Assembly: GCA_016342285.1 (NCBI GenBank)
Contig: JAEINQ010000004.1
Location: 62,001-126,000 of the forward strand
Reading direction: 5' to 3'
DNA: 64,000 nt
DNA from: Desulfobacterales bacterium
GTDB taxonomy: Bacteria; Desulfobacterota; Desulfobacteria; Desulfobacterales; JAEINQ01
Part shown: positions 9,201 to 16,270 of the stretch, one piece after another
Numbering within the stretch: position 1 is the first letter of the stretch
Layout: each line of letters starts with the position of its first letter
Translations under genes and position numbers: made by a program
The notes under the pieces: generated by a model
Seen by the model: the letters and a program-made list of their open reading frames with translations, nothing else
What the model was told of the DNA's origin: nothing
Databases searched by the model: none

Positions 9201-10343
9201 GAAATCGCCCCAGTCTTCCAGTTCCAGTTCAAAACCAGCCGCATCGGCGCCGGGAATGTTTCCCAGGACCTCGCCTTTCAGGATGCCCCCCGAGGCCGTC
9301 AATTGGCTATCGGTGACGTCTCCCGAAAGGGTGCCGATGCTGAAACCGGCCCCGCCGTCGGGGTTCATGAAGATGCTGGTAAACAAGCCCTCCCAGGATC
9401 CCAACGTGCCCCCCAGGTAGCCTTTAAGGGCGCCGCCGTTGGCCAGATCACCGCCCACAGCCATGGCATTGGCAGCTGCGGCGTCTGCTGGATATGCGGC
9501 ATTCAACGCCAGGGTGCCAAGCGTGAAATCACCGGTCAACGTGCCGTCCAGGAATCCACCCGTCAGCAGGAGTTCGAAATCGGGCACATAGGTATCAGCT
9601 ACCTCCGGAATGATTTTGGTGGTATCGCCGTCGTCCACGTCGGGATCGTCGACCACATTGGAAAAGGAGAACAACTCCTCGGGGTCCTCATCGCCCACGA
9701 AAGCAGCAGGGCTCCCCCCCTCGTCATCGTCGCCAAGTGACAGATCTTCGTCTGTGGCCGTTCCGATCACCGGTTCTTCGTCCCCGCTGACCACGATAGA
9801 CGACTGGCCGGCACGCACCGACTTGACCTGGTTAGGCTTGTTGGCCGCATAGTTGTAGACCGTCCCTTCCTTGACCGCCAAACCGCTTTGCCCCTGGTTG
9901 TACCAGGTGAAAAAGTTCGTGCCGCGCACCCCGCAGACCGCAGTCGGGGTATGCATCTCGAACTTGTTCTTATTTTTTAATCCGAAAAAGCCGGCCGCCT
10001 TGGAAATGATGCTCTGGGCCTTGCCGCGGAAGAGCTTTAAAATACCGCGGGTCTCTTCCTTGCCGATCATGTACTCGTTGATCTGGAGCCGGCTGTTTCG
10101 GGCCAGGCGGACGACGCTGTCGTCGGCAAAGGTGATCTCGGCCGTTGACTTGCTCTTGGTGCGGACGATGTCACCCACGCTGACCGGGTCGCCCATCTTG
10201 ACTTCACGCAGGCTACCGTCCGGCGCGGTCAGGTCCACCATCCCCTTGACGGCGGTGAACTTGCCCACCGGCGATCCAAAGGCCATGCCTGTGGAAAAAA
10301 TGAATAAGACCGCCACCGTGATGATGAAAAAACGTTTTTTCAT
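3255..10343 (-). CDS. Giant secreted FecR-domain protein with Gly/Tyr/Asp-rich repeat modules
   Basis: A 2362-aa protein when started at the ATG at 10343, which follows GGAGGG closely and begins a clear signal peptide (MKKRFFIITVAVLFIFSTGMAFG). A start 27 bases upstream is possible but would bury the signal. Residues about 25-185 form a FecR domain (TAEITFADDSVVRLARNSRL; HTPTAVCGVRGTNFF). A very acidic linker (about 190-260) follows. The rest is repetitive: motifs such as WGIYSQTLYG, GTWELVNMGTWEG and GAYMGYLGGI recur with a period of roughly 1 kb of DNA, the WGIY block lying near 7133, 6154, 5100 and 4040. YGG and GGYGG runs are frequent and cysteine is almost absent. No lipobox, LPxTG or RTX nonapeptides are seen. 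Such proteins are probably exported surface or matrix components; a function is not established. Two hairpins follow the stop. The neighbours (PilZ, CsgD-like regulator, TPR-barrel) suggest biofilm-type control. Confidence 0.85.
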   Translation of the reverse strand: MKKRFFIITVAVLFIFSTGMAFGSPVGKFTAVKGMVDLTAPDGSLREVKMGDPVSVGDIVRTKSKSTAEITFADDSVVRLARNSRLQINEYMIGKEETRGILKLFRGKAQSIISKAAGFFGLKNKNKFEMHTPTAVCGVRGTNFFTWYNQGQSGLAVKEGTVYNYAANKPNQVKSVRAGQSSIVVSGDEEPVIGTATDEDLSLGDDDEGGSPAAFVGDEDPEELFSFSNVVDDPDVDDGDTTKIIPEVADTYVPDFELLLTGGFLDGTLTGDFTLGTLALNAAYPADAAAANAMAVGGDLANGGALKGYLGGTLGSWEGLFTSIFMNPDGGAGFSIGTLSGDVTDSQLTASGGILKGEVLGNIPGADAAGFELELEDWGDFPTPGFSEDDTAMVEGVETVNAENDRPLFLGIYNTTGSGDLNLDSGYGNYRQSGLIDYEEAGGQNYLLMGYVKVENDGAGHVSINDFGNLSYLDPLYHGTYTLGVRWADDGEGSGEYITAGTIELEPLDFSTSLNGSFHESTLFFDDSGSKGVAGDARGIMGFVDNGSGYDLYAAGAYEMDYDDPAAPLIWHSYIGNGLLVGPDLYNTADAGYGGGESGLLGATAGLWRPQNGYSGLMTGAVAGIRQEWVDDGLYIERFFGGLGGDYFPDPDADNLAGLWRAEGTADVDSMTVAEEEDFFMHYGVMWAQLGGSFGGDTVIEGRGLGEAFSFLDLAEDESLGIFTLGLGNFSGELPTPGNDYTGTAGAWSGHVGGLSIGETEGFDEYYLDRGFFLAEVKNGTMADNGDVKAILDGEYMTTTHMADLYGALYGQQTPAGGGYGGGTWIAHSVGTLDNVRALTLSQAFGVGRQGQPPLWLEHFDSDEGALEEVGELSGLLGSADPFLTGTGADIATLSLGKFIGDEFYTAGFWDATIGVSGLLDEVGLDVAIPDPIMGDLTPEGGAYYGFYSGIRNGAGLEGMVTSLYADEDGNVGIHTGNSSGSLFADVDMFRMTGTLDRQQVAADVLDPYDFQEYLSYDESDGGDFYGGLAGDFDAVGTGIVAVTGGFSTAWLDYEGLGQTAVSTGAQSGAWGIYSGRAAGYQNGPVNNGDWSARVGASAAFGGYGGSYGGYSYDYGTYIGTTDNETWTGNRMSADTSGRFITSTRMADTGAGIGDISGRLIGTYDPEDGTWEMVTQGTFEGEDLSYYNYFSANIRSYNGSYLQWTGDLWEGRMGHADSLWGADPARVMIMGQYYSNEDTSSIWYYSNSNSYNALDDSSTTYDSGAYSGYMGGIHNNGALEGGWLALYLDPAGNGSVGILSSADLEGAGYNDLDLYEMDGTVVRSDPKITDTGITADDFVNSYVESRYTDYSYSYGGLSGSVGSGETVYGGYGGGYGGGLSTQYVDTDYNGYGGGEDWGIYSQTLYGEMGAGTSTQAAEDAPAWSATITGGGRFGDFNQSNYDADDSGLWIVHTDDDTAEWAGSRFAADVSGRFLTQTKMGTMEGRILGTYHDAIFELDGQPPVGFWEAVHMGTWDGIEGDLAFFSGNNDGLELMYAYDSGSIYPYTYATLYDYHMGGTQSLWNATDTVGVPVTLMSGLTGSPADQSRGIWTDGMYSSNYIKSYNAMDYTSTTYDGGAYMGYLGGIRSGDTLAGGMVGLYVDGDYGHVGVLYSDDWTGTIYADSRMAEMDGHIYREQRGTDTFDLPSGDFINMAVVTDRGYGGLAGEFVFPDIAAYSEDGDGLASDPSTGYGGIRTASIYYGGLDDSSLWGIYAQDAFGGYNGGDGADGWTGETGGKVAFGHDQEGLSGSLDYGFWSGKIDDGDVSEPAAGDWNAGGTFDGTFTGRFMTRVKMGDPMAGTGGMFGQAHGTWGSMVVAGGDAYGGVDGTWELVNMGTWEGTDLSYFSEFSSNTHYAGYGGSEATSGSLSGYLGHTDSLWDGTDARMTIMGYFNESGGAGSIWYDSVYTQNVISGSFFAYEGGSYYAYLGGIKTTDGDLDLMEGAFYGLSIDDIGYGGFLVSRNLDGGIADYAYNNSGDALLEMDGTVAWIDMDSYEGTGTAVYDFNPDTNIGWSETTVFDDGFYGEGSESEMTPLQTTPGYYGSLSTNLGYGGMSTAALPERSWGIWNATLYGGGYTNGDETVDMNDWILQLDQSVTGFDRWINFDGTEWTEITDAAGKMAADGAGAWVDLTHAVTGVMGGTLKGTFDPGSAATWEAIAAGAYLDTETFLAMVDSEAGKSALHSLNIPSFEVGQVDMSYTGGATVSNEITSLSLDNVTFLSHTSGGAAAIWATNGVSGSYDGDPSGDSKLVSGGGLDATFTINNWAGSNWDASISGGGTPSGVGAMDGTAISMTGAAAGAIDSGTAFSGTASGVVRPPVPSVVE

Positions 10344-10724
10344 GGCACCCTCCGTTGTTACTTCGTGCATCGATTCATTTCATTATTATTGTGACGTAAG
10401 TGCGAATCGTCTCAACTGTCTTCACCGCCCATTCGCTGCACTCATTCGAGTCGCGGAGATCGAGGAGAAAAGCTTTTTTTCTTTCTGCTGAGACGCCAGA
10501 AAGCAAAAAGGTGCATCACGATAAACCGCGATACTTCAACTGCGTCAAACGCTCCAGCCGCCCGCAGGGCATGACACCATTTGCTCGGCCGGAGCGCTTA
10601 CGGCAATTTTTCGTCGGTGATCGACCGGGCAAATAGCCTCTGTGTCCTCTGCGACTCTGCGGTGAGCCTGAAAATATGCTGAATCGTACTCATGAACACG
10701 TATCTGAAGCCACCTTTGACCGGC
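10344..10724. other. Gene-free spacer upstream of the giant FecR gene
   Basis: About 380 bases with no convincing gene. It should hold the promoter of the giant gene but I see no clear -35/-10 pair. Near 10640-10670 lies a degenerate CGCAGAG-type short repeat, of the kind also found in several other spacers of this window. Confidence 0.5.
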
Positions 10725-11069
10725 TTACGCCATCTCCGTGCCGGAAACCGGCAGGTGACGAAATTCATAATCTTTTCCAAAGCGGACGGCCATGCCGTCC
10801 TCCTGGCACCGTAACACCGTGCCGTGAATGAGCAGAAAAACCTGTTTGGCGGACTCTCTCAGTACGCGAAGCCGTTGCAGCGGCAGCAACATCTCCACAT
10901 TGACCGGCGTCCCCTCAGGAAGCGGATGGTAGGTCTGGAAAAAGGCACCGCCGGCACAGACATCGCAAGTGGCCAGATCAAAGGTTTCGAAAACCGCTTC
11001 GATGCCGACCGGCTCGATCTTGGCAGCCATCTTGAGATCGTATCGTTCCAGCCTGCGCTTTTCGACCAT
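10725..11069 (-). CDS. PilZ domain protein (probable cyclic-di-GMP receptor)
   Basis: 114 aa from the ATG at 11069, which has AGAGG six bases upstream; a longer frame to 11201 has no family support. The single PilZ domain shows the N-terminal arginine motif in EKRRLERYDL and the second motif as CDVCAGGAFF, where the usual Ser of DxSxxG is Cys. PilZ domains bind cyclic-di-GMP and switch motility or exopolysaccharide and adhesin production. There is no output domain, so it would act on a partner. It sits on the same strand between the CsgD-like regulator and the giant secreted protein, which points to a role in surface-matrix control. Binding of the nucleotide is inferred, not seen. Confidence 0.8.
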   Translation of the reverse strand: MVEKRRLERYDLKMAAKIEPVGIEAVFETFDLATCDVCAGGAFFQTYHPLPEGTPVNVEMLLPLQRLRVLRESAKQVFLLIHGTVLRCQEDGMAVRFGKDYEFRHLPVSGTEMA

Positions 11070-11435
11070 TTCTACCTCTGACCGTTTGCAGAAATCATGG
11101 GAAAATTGAAACAAGATGGGGTTGATTGTACAAGATCGACAGTAACGGGAAGGCCGAAATCGGGCACTCTCAAATATCATGGAGCGATCCGGATTTTTCA
11201 TATCGCTCCCCCGCTTCGCCCTTTCTCCGAATCTTAGCTTGGATAATATCCGATAACCAGAAGCATATCAATACGCCAAAGGTATGTTTTTATCCTTATA
11301 TAGAGAGAGAGGAAATGTCATGAATTCGTATGACAAAGGCGGGAAATAAAACTAGACTGTCTAATACCGCAGCCGAAGCAAATGATTTCATAAATTTCGT
11401 GACAACGTGTCCGTTGAGGGGTTGTCGGGTCAGGC
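11070..11435. other. Gene-free spacer between PilZ gene and CsgD-like regulator
   Basis: About 365 bases without a supportable gene. AT-rich stretches around 11220-11400 could carry promoters or sites for the adjacent regulator, but I see no repeated or palindromic box that I can defend. Confidence 0.4.
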
Positions 11436-12119
11436 CTAAAGGTGTTTGGCTGCCCACAGGGCGGCCTGAAGACGGTTGGGGACGTCTATCTTCTTGAATA
11501 TGTTGTATATGTGGGTTTTCACGGTATTCGGGCTGATGCAGAGTTTCCCGGCGATGTCATCGTTGGTGGCGCCGATGGCCATCAATTCCAGGATTTCGGT
11601 CTCCCGACGGGTCAGCACGGCCGAGTTGGGGCGGCCGTTACGGACATGGGCGTTCTCCTTGAGGATCACGTCGGTCATGACGCTACGCGACACCCAGAGT
11701 TCTCCCTTTAGCATGGCCGCGATTCCCTTGGCAAAGCGATCCAGGGGATCGTCGGGATAAAAGACGCCGCGGATCCCCATGGTCAAGGCCCTCTCTTCGA
11801 TCCGCTCCCCGGCGGCCACATTGAACAGGGCGATGACCCGGCCGGCGTGCAGGTGGCCCCCAAAATCTTCCCCCGCCACCACGAACCGGTCCAGATCGAG
11901 CCCCAGACAGTCCACCAGGCACATCTCCGCAGCAACCCCTTCGATTTCCGTGCCGTCGCCGACGGCCGTCAACTGGCCGATTTCGGGCCAGCAGCGGCAC
12001 CGCGCACCGGTCGTCTTCTCCAGGTGCGCGGCCATCAGCTCGTTCTGAAGGCTGTTGCGGCCTATCACGTGGATCACAGGTGACGCTGCTTCGGTATGTC
12101 CGGGCTGTTTGGGTGTCAT
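11436..12119 (-). CDS. CsgD-like LuxR/NarL-family transcription regulator
   Basis: 227 aa. The C-terminal ~60 residues are a LuxR-type helix-turn-helix (LTRRETEILELMAIGATNDD followed by ISPNTVKTHIYNIFKKIDV). The N-terminal ~150 residues resemble the CsgD receiver-like domain: IHVIGRNSLQNEL and GIRGVFYPDDPLDRF match CsgD segments closely (SSLQ, NGVFY), and the phosphorylatable Asp pocket of true receivers is not evident. In Enterobacteria CsgD activates curli and cellulose genes and is under cyclic-di-GMP control. Here the neighbours are a PilZ protein, a giant repeat surface protein and a TPR-barrel, so this is probably a local activator of a surface-matrix locus. Targets are inferred. Confidence 0.8.
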   Translation of the reverse strand: MTPKQPGHTEAASPVIHVIGRNSLQNELMAAHLEKTTGARCRCWPEIGQLTAVGDGTEIEGVAAEMCLVDCLGLDLDRFVVAGEDFGGHLHAGRVIALFNVAAGERIEERALTMGIRGVFYPDDPLDRFAKGIAAMLKGELWVSRSVMTDVILKENAHVRNGRPNSAVLTRRETEILELMAIGATNDDIAGKLCISPNTVKTHIYNIFKKIDVPNRLQAALWAAKHL

Positions 12120-12451
12120 TGAATGAGGCTGGATTCGACAGAACCGGAATCCTACAGTTTTAAGTGTTCGGTTTTAATAGGCTTAAGTACGGTTATGTAT
12201 TTTTATGCTACCACAGAGACTCAGAGAGTTTGCATATTTTTCAAAGATCGGGAGACGACGATCTTTGAAAAGCCTACTCTGTCAAGGCTTTCTTATCCTC
12301 GGCCGCCGTCTCCCGGCCGGGGATAAATGGGAAAAGCGCTGTGGCCTCAGTGTCTCAATGGTAAAAAAAGCATTTGATTACGTCTCAACAATTGTAAATT
12401 CAAGCTATTGGGTTTAATGGAAAAATACCCGAGCAATTTTGCATCCGCGGA
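12120..12451. other. Gene-free spacer
   Basis: About 330 bases between the TPR-barrel gene and the regulator gene. It contains a degenerate CAGAGACTCAGAGAG-type short repeat near 12210 and an inverted pair around 12247-12270 (AAAGATCG / CGATCTTTGAAA). No gene or strong promoter is recognised. Confidence 0.4.
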
Positions 12452-14014
12452 TCAGAAGCGGTACTCGACCCCAACCGAATAAACATTCTGGTTGTAATCG
12501 TAGATGGCAATATTGGAATCGGCCCGGGTAAAGGCGTACTGGCCGATGAGCATGGTGCCGGGCATGAACTCCCAGGTCAGGCCCAGGGACCCGTTTGTGA
12601 TCTTGTCCAGCCTGTCGTTGATCTTGGTGGGGTCAGACGGAATGGGATCCAGGCTCTTGTTTTCAAAATCCTGAATGAAATACTGGCAGCTTGCCTGAGC
12701 GGCGACGCGGGGCATCAGGGGGTAAGAGGTGTTGAAAATCAATTTGTGCCCCTGGTTTTCCCACCATTCGCCGTCGCTGTCCTCTTTGGTGTACTCGTAT
12801 TTGAGGTTTAAAAAGGCCCCCTGGGTGTAAGACCAGATCCAGCTCAGGTAGCTCCGGAACGTTTTCGAGTCGCGATCATTACGCGAATCGGCGGCCGGGT
12901 CGAAAAACTCCTTGTTGTCAAAACCGGCAAAAACCTCCAGCAGGTGCTGGTTCATGAACAGGCCCCGGACCAGGGGCCCGACGCTGAGGTATTCGGACTG
13001 CTTTCGGTATCCGTTGACCGCCGCTTCCTTCTTCATGGAAAAGTTGTAGTTGACGGCCAGGTTCACGGCGTACTGCCCGAAATTGTACCCCGGCGCCAGG
13101 TAGAGGCCATTGCTCAGGTTGTCCCGGGAACTGGAATAGTTTTGGTTCCAGGCTGCGGACAGGGCGTACTGGGCATTAAAGAGCCAGGCGCCGGGAAGAA
13201 TCGGCACGTAGTCAACCCGAAACTGGGTGCGCAGGCGTGAGGTCTCTTCGTCTTCCTCGCCGGTCCAGGCCGGTGCACCGGGTCCGCCGGCACCGTTCCA
13301 ACGGGAAACCTGATTGTCGTCGTAGGCACCGAACACGCCGAGGGTGAAGCGGACCTGTTGGCCAAGCCGTTTTTCCACCGAATCCTGGTACTGACGGGCA
13401 AAGGAGGCCAGGTCCGACTGGGGATCGAACAGAACGGCCGCCTTGAACCGGTCCCGGGCCTTGTCGAGTTGCTTGGCCTTGACATAACTCATGGCGATCT
13501 GGAATTCGGCCGACTGGGTAAAGGACTCATCCAGCGCCTTGGCCTTCTCGAATTGGGTCACCGCCTCCAGGTCCCGTCCTTCCTTGCTCAGGATCAGCCC
13601 CCGCAGAAAGGCAATCTTGGCGGGAAAGATGTTCTCCTTTTCCGCCACGGCCAGCCATTCCTTGGCCTCTTTGAGGTTTTCGGGTTTTCCCATCCGAGAC
13701 AGCACCTCCACCAACTCCACCAGCGCCTCCTTGATCCTCGGCGTCATGGTAACGGCGTCCCGGAAATTCTCCACGGCCATGGGAAAATTCTGCATCTGTT
13801 TGTAGGTCAGCCCGAGAAAGAAGGCCGCCACCGTGGACTGGGGCTCTTGGGCCCGAGCCTTTTTCAGGGCTTCGGCAGCCTCCTCGAAATTTTCATTCTT
13901 GTACTGGTCGACCCCCTGGAGAAACTCAGGGCTTTCGCCGAAGGCACTGGCGGCAAGAAAAAAGGACATCAGACACACGATTAGGCTTGCCTTGAACACC
14001 GTTGACGTTTTCAC
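12452..14014 (-). CDS. TPR plus outer-membrane beta-barrel protein (SLAM/DUF560-like architecture)
   Basis: 520 aa when started at a GTG at 14014, chosen because AGGAGG lies six bases upstream and the product begins with a signal peptide (KTSTVFKASLIVCLMSFFL, cleaved near AFG). An ATG at 14122 would add 36 residues. Residues about 25-220 hold TPR repeats (for example YKNENFEEAAEALKKARAQE). From about 230 the sequence alternates like beta-strands (VRFTLGVFGAYDDNQ) and ends in ...YSVGVEYRF, the aromatic C-terminus expected for a barrel inserted by Bam. Proteins with periplasmic TPRs and a small barrel act in surface export or display, as with SLAM proteins and Pgl/Pga-type pores. It is upstream of the CsgD-like, PilZ and giant FecR genes, so it may be the export pore. 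That pairing is inference. Confidence 0.75.
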   Translation of the reverse strand: MKTSTVFKASLIVCLMSFFLAASAFGESPEFLQGVDQYKNENFEEAAEALKKARAQEPQSTVAAFFLGLTYKQMQNFPMAVENFRDAVTMTPRIKEALVELVEVLSRMGKPENLKEAKEWLAVAEKENIFPAKIAFLRGLILSKEGRDLEAVTQFEKAKALDESFTQSAEFQIAMSYVKAKQLDKARDRFKAAVLFDPQSDLASFARQYQDSVEKRLGQQVRFTLGVFGAYDDNQVSRWNGAGGPGAPAWTGEEDEETSRLRTQFRVDYVPILPGAWLFNAQYALSAAWNQNYSSSRDNLSNGLYLAPGYNFGQYAVNLAVNYNFSMKKEAAVNGYRKQSEYLSVGPLVRGLFMNQHLLEVFAGFDNKEFFDPAADSRNDRDSKTFRSYLSWIWSYTQGAFLNLKYEYTKEDSDGEWWENQGHKLIFNTSYPLMPRVAAQASCQYFIQDFENKSLDPIPSDPTKINDRLDKITNGSLGLTWEFMPGTMLIGQYAFTRADSNIAIYDYNQNVYSVGVEYRF

Positions 14015-14137
14015 TGAAGACCTCCTTGGACCGTCAAAAAAAACTGTTGTAAAGCGCAGGACGTAAACTCCGAAAAATTGCCTGCCGTTATCCATGGGGC
14101 GCGGCATATCTGTTGCCGCCATGGCCTAACCGGGTAT

Positions 14138-14167
14138 AATATATAAATCGCATTCATCAAAAATCAA
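14138..14167 (-). promoter_or_regulatory. Possible sigma-70-type promoter for the TPR-barrel gene
   Basis: On the minus strand TTGATT (14167-14162) and TATATT (14143-14138) are separated by 18 bases, about 120 bases upstream of the GTG start. This is only a pattern match in an AT-rich stretch. Confidence 0.3.
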
Positions 14168-14484
14168 GCAAACCGTTTTGGGTTGGCTGAAGCAGGGTAT
14201 GGTAACGTTGCCTCGCGAGGCGTGATCGAAACCGAAATTAGGGGCAAAAAGCACTGGCCCGGTGCAAAAACTGAGTTTACTTTTTTTCACTTAATATACG
14301 CAAATCCATTTTTCGTCAATGCCCTTGGTGGCAAATCGAAGCGGAATGTTCGACCGCCCTTCTGCTGGCAGGTCGATATTGTTTTGAATTGGCTCGCCAG
14401 CGTGCTATAAATGGCCCCTGTCTGCGTCTTGCGGGTCGAAAGGGCCGCGGCGCCCATGACAAACACGACAAGACCGAGGTACCG

Positions 14485-14955
14485 ATGATTCACAAATCCA
14501 CCATCGAAGATGTACGGGCCATTCACAAATTGCTTCAAATCTACGGTGACCAGGGCGAACTGCTTCCCCGGCCCCTGAGCAAAATCTACGACCATGTCCG
14601 GGATTTCTGGGTATTCCAGGAACCGGAACGCGGGAAGATGGTGGGCTGCTGCGCCCTGCAGTTTCACTGGGACGATCTGGCGGAAATCCGTTCCCTGGCT
14701 GTTCACCCGGACCATGTGAACCAAAAAATCGGAACCGCCCTGACCCAAACGGCAATAGAGGACGCCAGGGCATTTGGAATCCCCAAGGTTTTCACCCTCA
14801 CCTACCGCCCCGGTTTTTTCGAGCAATTCGGCTTTCGCTGTATTGACCGGGCCGATCTGCCCCTGAAGATATGGGCCGATTGCATCACCTGTGTGAAGTT
14901 TCCCGACTGCGACGAAATCGCCATGATCAAAGAGATGGATGAATTGACGGATTGA
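14485..14955 (+). CDS. argA: GNAT acetyltransferase, probable short ArgA-type N-acetylglutamate synthase
   Basis: 156 aa from the ATG at 14485, which has GAGG six bases upstream. The single GNAT domain spans the protein: substrate side HKSTIEDVRAIHKLLQIYG, acetyl-CoA loop near residue 80 (AVHPDHVNQKIGTALTQ), and the C-terminal segment VFTLTYRPGFFEQFGFRCID then KIWADCITCVKFPDCDEIAM. This last segment is typical of the short, kinase-less N-acetylglutamate synthases that start arginine synthesis in actinobacteria and Desulfobacterota. The last codons lie inside an 8-bp tandem array, so the C-terminal residues ELTD are encoded by repeat DNA. No arginine gene is adjacent. The family call is firm, the exact substrate likely. 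Confidence 0.75.
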   Translation: MIHKSTIEDVRAIHKLLQIYGDQGELLPRPLSKIYDHVRDFWVFQEPERGKMVGCCALQFHWDDLAEIRSLAVHPDHVNQKIGTALTQTAIEDARAFGIPKVFTLTYRPGFFEQFGFRCIDRADLPLKIWADCITCVKFPDCDEIAMIKEMDELTD

Positions 14956-15035
14956 CGGATTGGCGGATTGAAGGGCAATTGGCGGATTGCGAATTGAGGG
15001 ATTGACGGATTGAAGGGCAATTGTCGAATTGCGAA
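14942..15035. repeat. Short tandem array of an 8-bp GGATTGAC/GGATTGGC unit
   Basis: Repeats of GGATTGAC, GGATTGGC and related ATTGAAGGGCAATT and GCGAATTG words run from the last codons of the acetyltransferase into the spacer. The same 8-bp unit forms the longer array at 56372-56527, so the two belong to one repeat family. Confidence 0.7.
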
Positions 15036-15041
15036 TATATT

Positions 15042-15137
15042 GATCAGAAACAGTTTGAGACCAATTACTCTCTTGCCAGCGACTGCCGCAAACAGATCAA
15101 AGGCTTCCGCAAATACCTGAGAGGTCTGGTTTCGTAA
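15042..15137 (+). pseudogene. Possible C-terminal remnant of a four-helix-bundle (23S IVP-type) protein
   Basis: An open stretch of 31 codons ending in TAA reads DQKQFETNYSLASDC then RKQIKGFRKYLRGLVS. The Lys/Arg-rich amphipathic end resembles the final helix of the small four-helix-bundle proteins related to 23S rRNA intervening-sequence proteins. It has no start codon of its own and is cut on the left by the repeat array. The match is from memory and weak. Confidence 0.25.
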
Positions 15138-15208
15138 AAACTTGAAATTCCACTTCGCGGAGCCGCAATTCGGCAATTCGAAATTTGCAATCCCCAATGG
15201 GCGAAGCC

Positions 15209-16270
15209 CTATGTGTAGATAAAGTTGAGCGGCAACGGAGGATACTTCCACACCCCGGGCTTTGGCAGCAGGTGCTGTCCGCCGACGGTGAGCCAGTTGA
15301 GGTCCGGCTTGAGTTCGCGCAGTTTTCCGTCATCGGGTGGCCGGGAATAATCGGTGTACGCGTAAGTGGCCTGGAAAATGCAAATGCTGTGCTTTCGCTC
15401 CTTGGCCACCACGTAGTTCTTGGTAAAGGTGCGGGGCTGGAGTTTGTTCTCCAGGGCCATCTGCTGAACCTCATCCTCGTTAAACTTCATCAGGATCGCC
15501 TTTGAGACCCCCCGTTCGGAAATGCGGATCAGTGCCCTGGATTCACTGCTGCCGGCGTAGACCGTGGTGATGCAGGGAATATTCCTCAGGTACTGGGCCG
15601 CCACGATGGCCGCTGTCCGGCGTCCACCCACCATGACCGGAACCCCGTAGTACTCGAAGAATTTCTTTTGAATGTCCTCGGCATACTTGTCCCCGCGTTC
15701 GTAGAGGTCCTTGGAGATATAACGCAAGGTGCGGGCCATGTTTTCGGCCGCCTCGGCGATGGGCCAGTCAATGCGGACATGGAAATGGGACAGGCAATAC
15801 CGGTCCCTGGAACGGGTGGCCGGATCCCGTTGAACCAGCAGCGCGTAGTCTACGGGAAGCAGCATCTGAAGAAAATCGAAGAACTGGGGCGACTCCAGAT
15901 ATTTCTGGTTTCGATCGAACTTGTCCTCCAGCGGCATTGCCATGGAATGGAACAGGTTGGCTTTGGTGGTTTTATTGACTTCGAAGAACCGGATGTATTT
16001 CTTGAAATCCGCGGGAATGGTATCTTCCACAAAAATGACAAGAAAGGTGTTTTGGCACTCGAATTCTTCGCCCGGAATCCGTGCGCGGGGTTTGAGTTCA
16101 CGCTTCTCGACAAAGGGATAGGGGCTTTTTCTGGCAATGAATCGTCGGTAGGAATCGGTCAGGGCGTACTTGAGCATGTGCTGGTCAAACTGATCCCTGA
16201 GCAGTTCGTAATAGGAACGCCGAAGCCTGCTTGCCTGGCTGAGTTCTTCCCTGACACTCCAGAACGCCAA
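15209..16270 (-). CDS. Conserved protein of unknown function, 353 aa
   Basis: I do not recognise a characterised family. The product is soluble, with no signal peptide or membrane segment. It is rich in aromatic and charged residues, with phrases such as FHVRIDWPIAEAAENMARTL, PVMVGGRRTAAIVAAQYLRN and IPCITTVYAGSSESRALIRI. The middle (about 200-260) has a Gly-rich loop (VMVGGRRTAAI) followed by hydrophobic strand-like segments that could be a nucleotide or cofactor site, but no Walker or Rossmann pattern is exact. The C-terminus is Pro-rich (LLPKPGVWKYPPLPLNFIYT). It stands alone between the acetyltransferase (divergent) and a spacer of modular repeats. Length and normal codon use argue for a real gene. 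Confidence 0.75.
   Translation of the reverse strand: MAFWSVREELSQASRLRRSYYELLRDQFDQHMLKYALTDSYRRFIARKSPYPFVEKRELKPRARIPGEEFECQNTFLVIFVEDTIPADFKKYIRFFEVNKTTKANLFHSMAMPLEDKFDRNQKYLESPQFFDFLQMLLPVDYALLVQRDPATRSRDRYCLSHFHVRIDWPIAEAAENMARTLRYISKDLYERGDKYAEDIQKKFFEYYGVPVMVGGRRTAAIVAAQYLRNIPCITTVYAGSSESRALIRISERGVSKAILMKFNEDEVQQMALENKLQPRTFTKNYVVAKERKHSICIFQATYAYTDYSRPPDDGKLRELKPDLNWLTVGGQHLLPKPGVWKYPPLPLNFIYT

Noticed and set aside
8787..9740. Plus-strand frame inside the giant FecR gene
   Set aside because: Falls within the repeat gene in another frame and has no family signal; the minus-strand frame carries signal peptide and FecR domain.
12123..12326. Short plus-strand open frame near the regulator
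   Set aside because: No ribosome site and composition of intergenic repeats.
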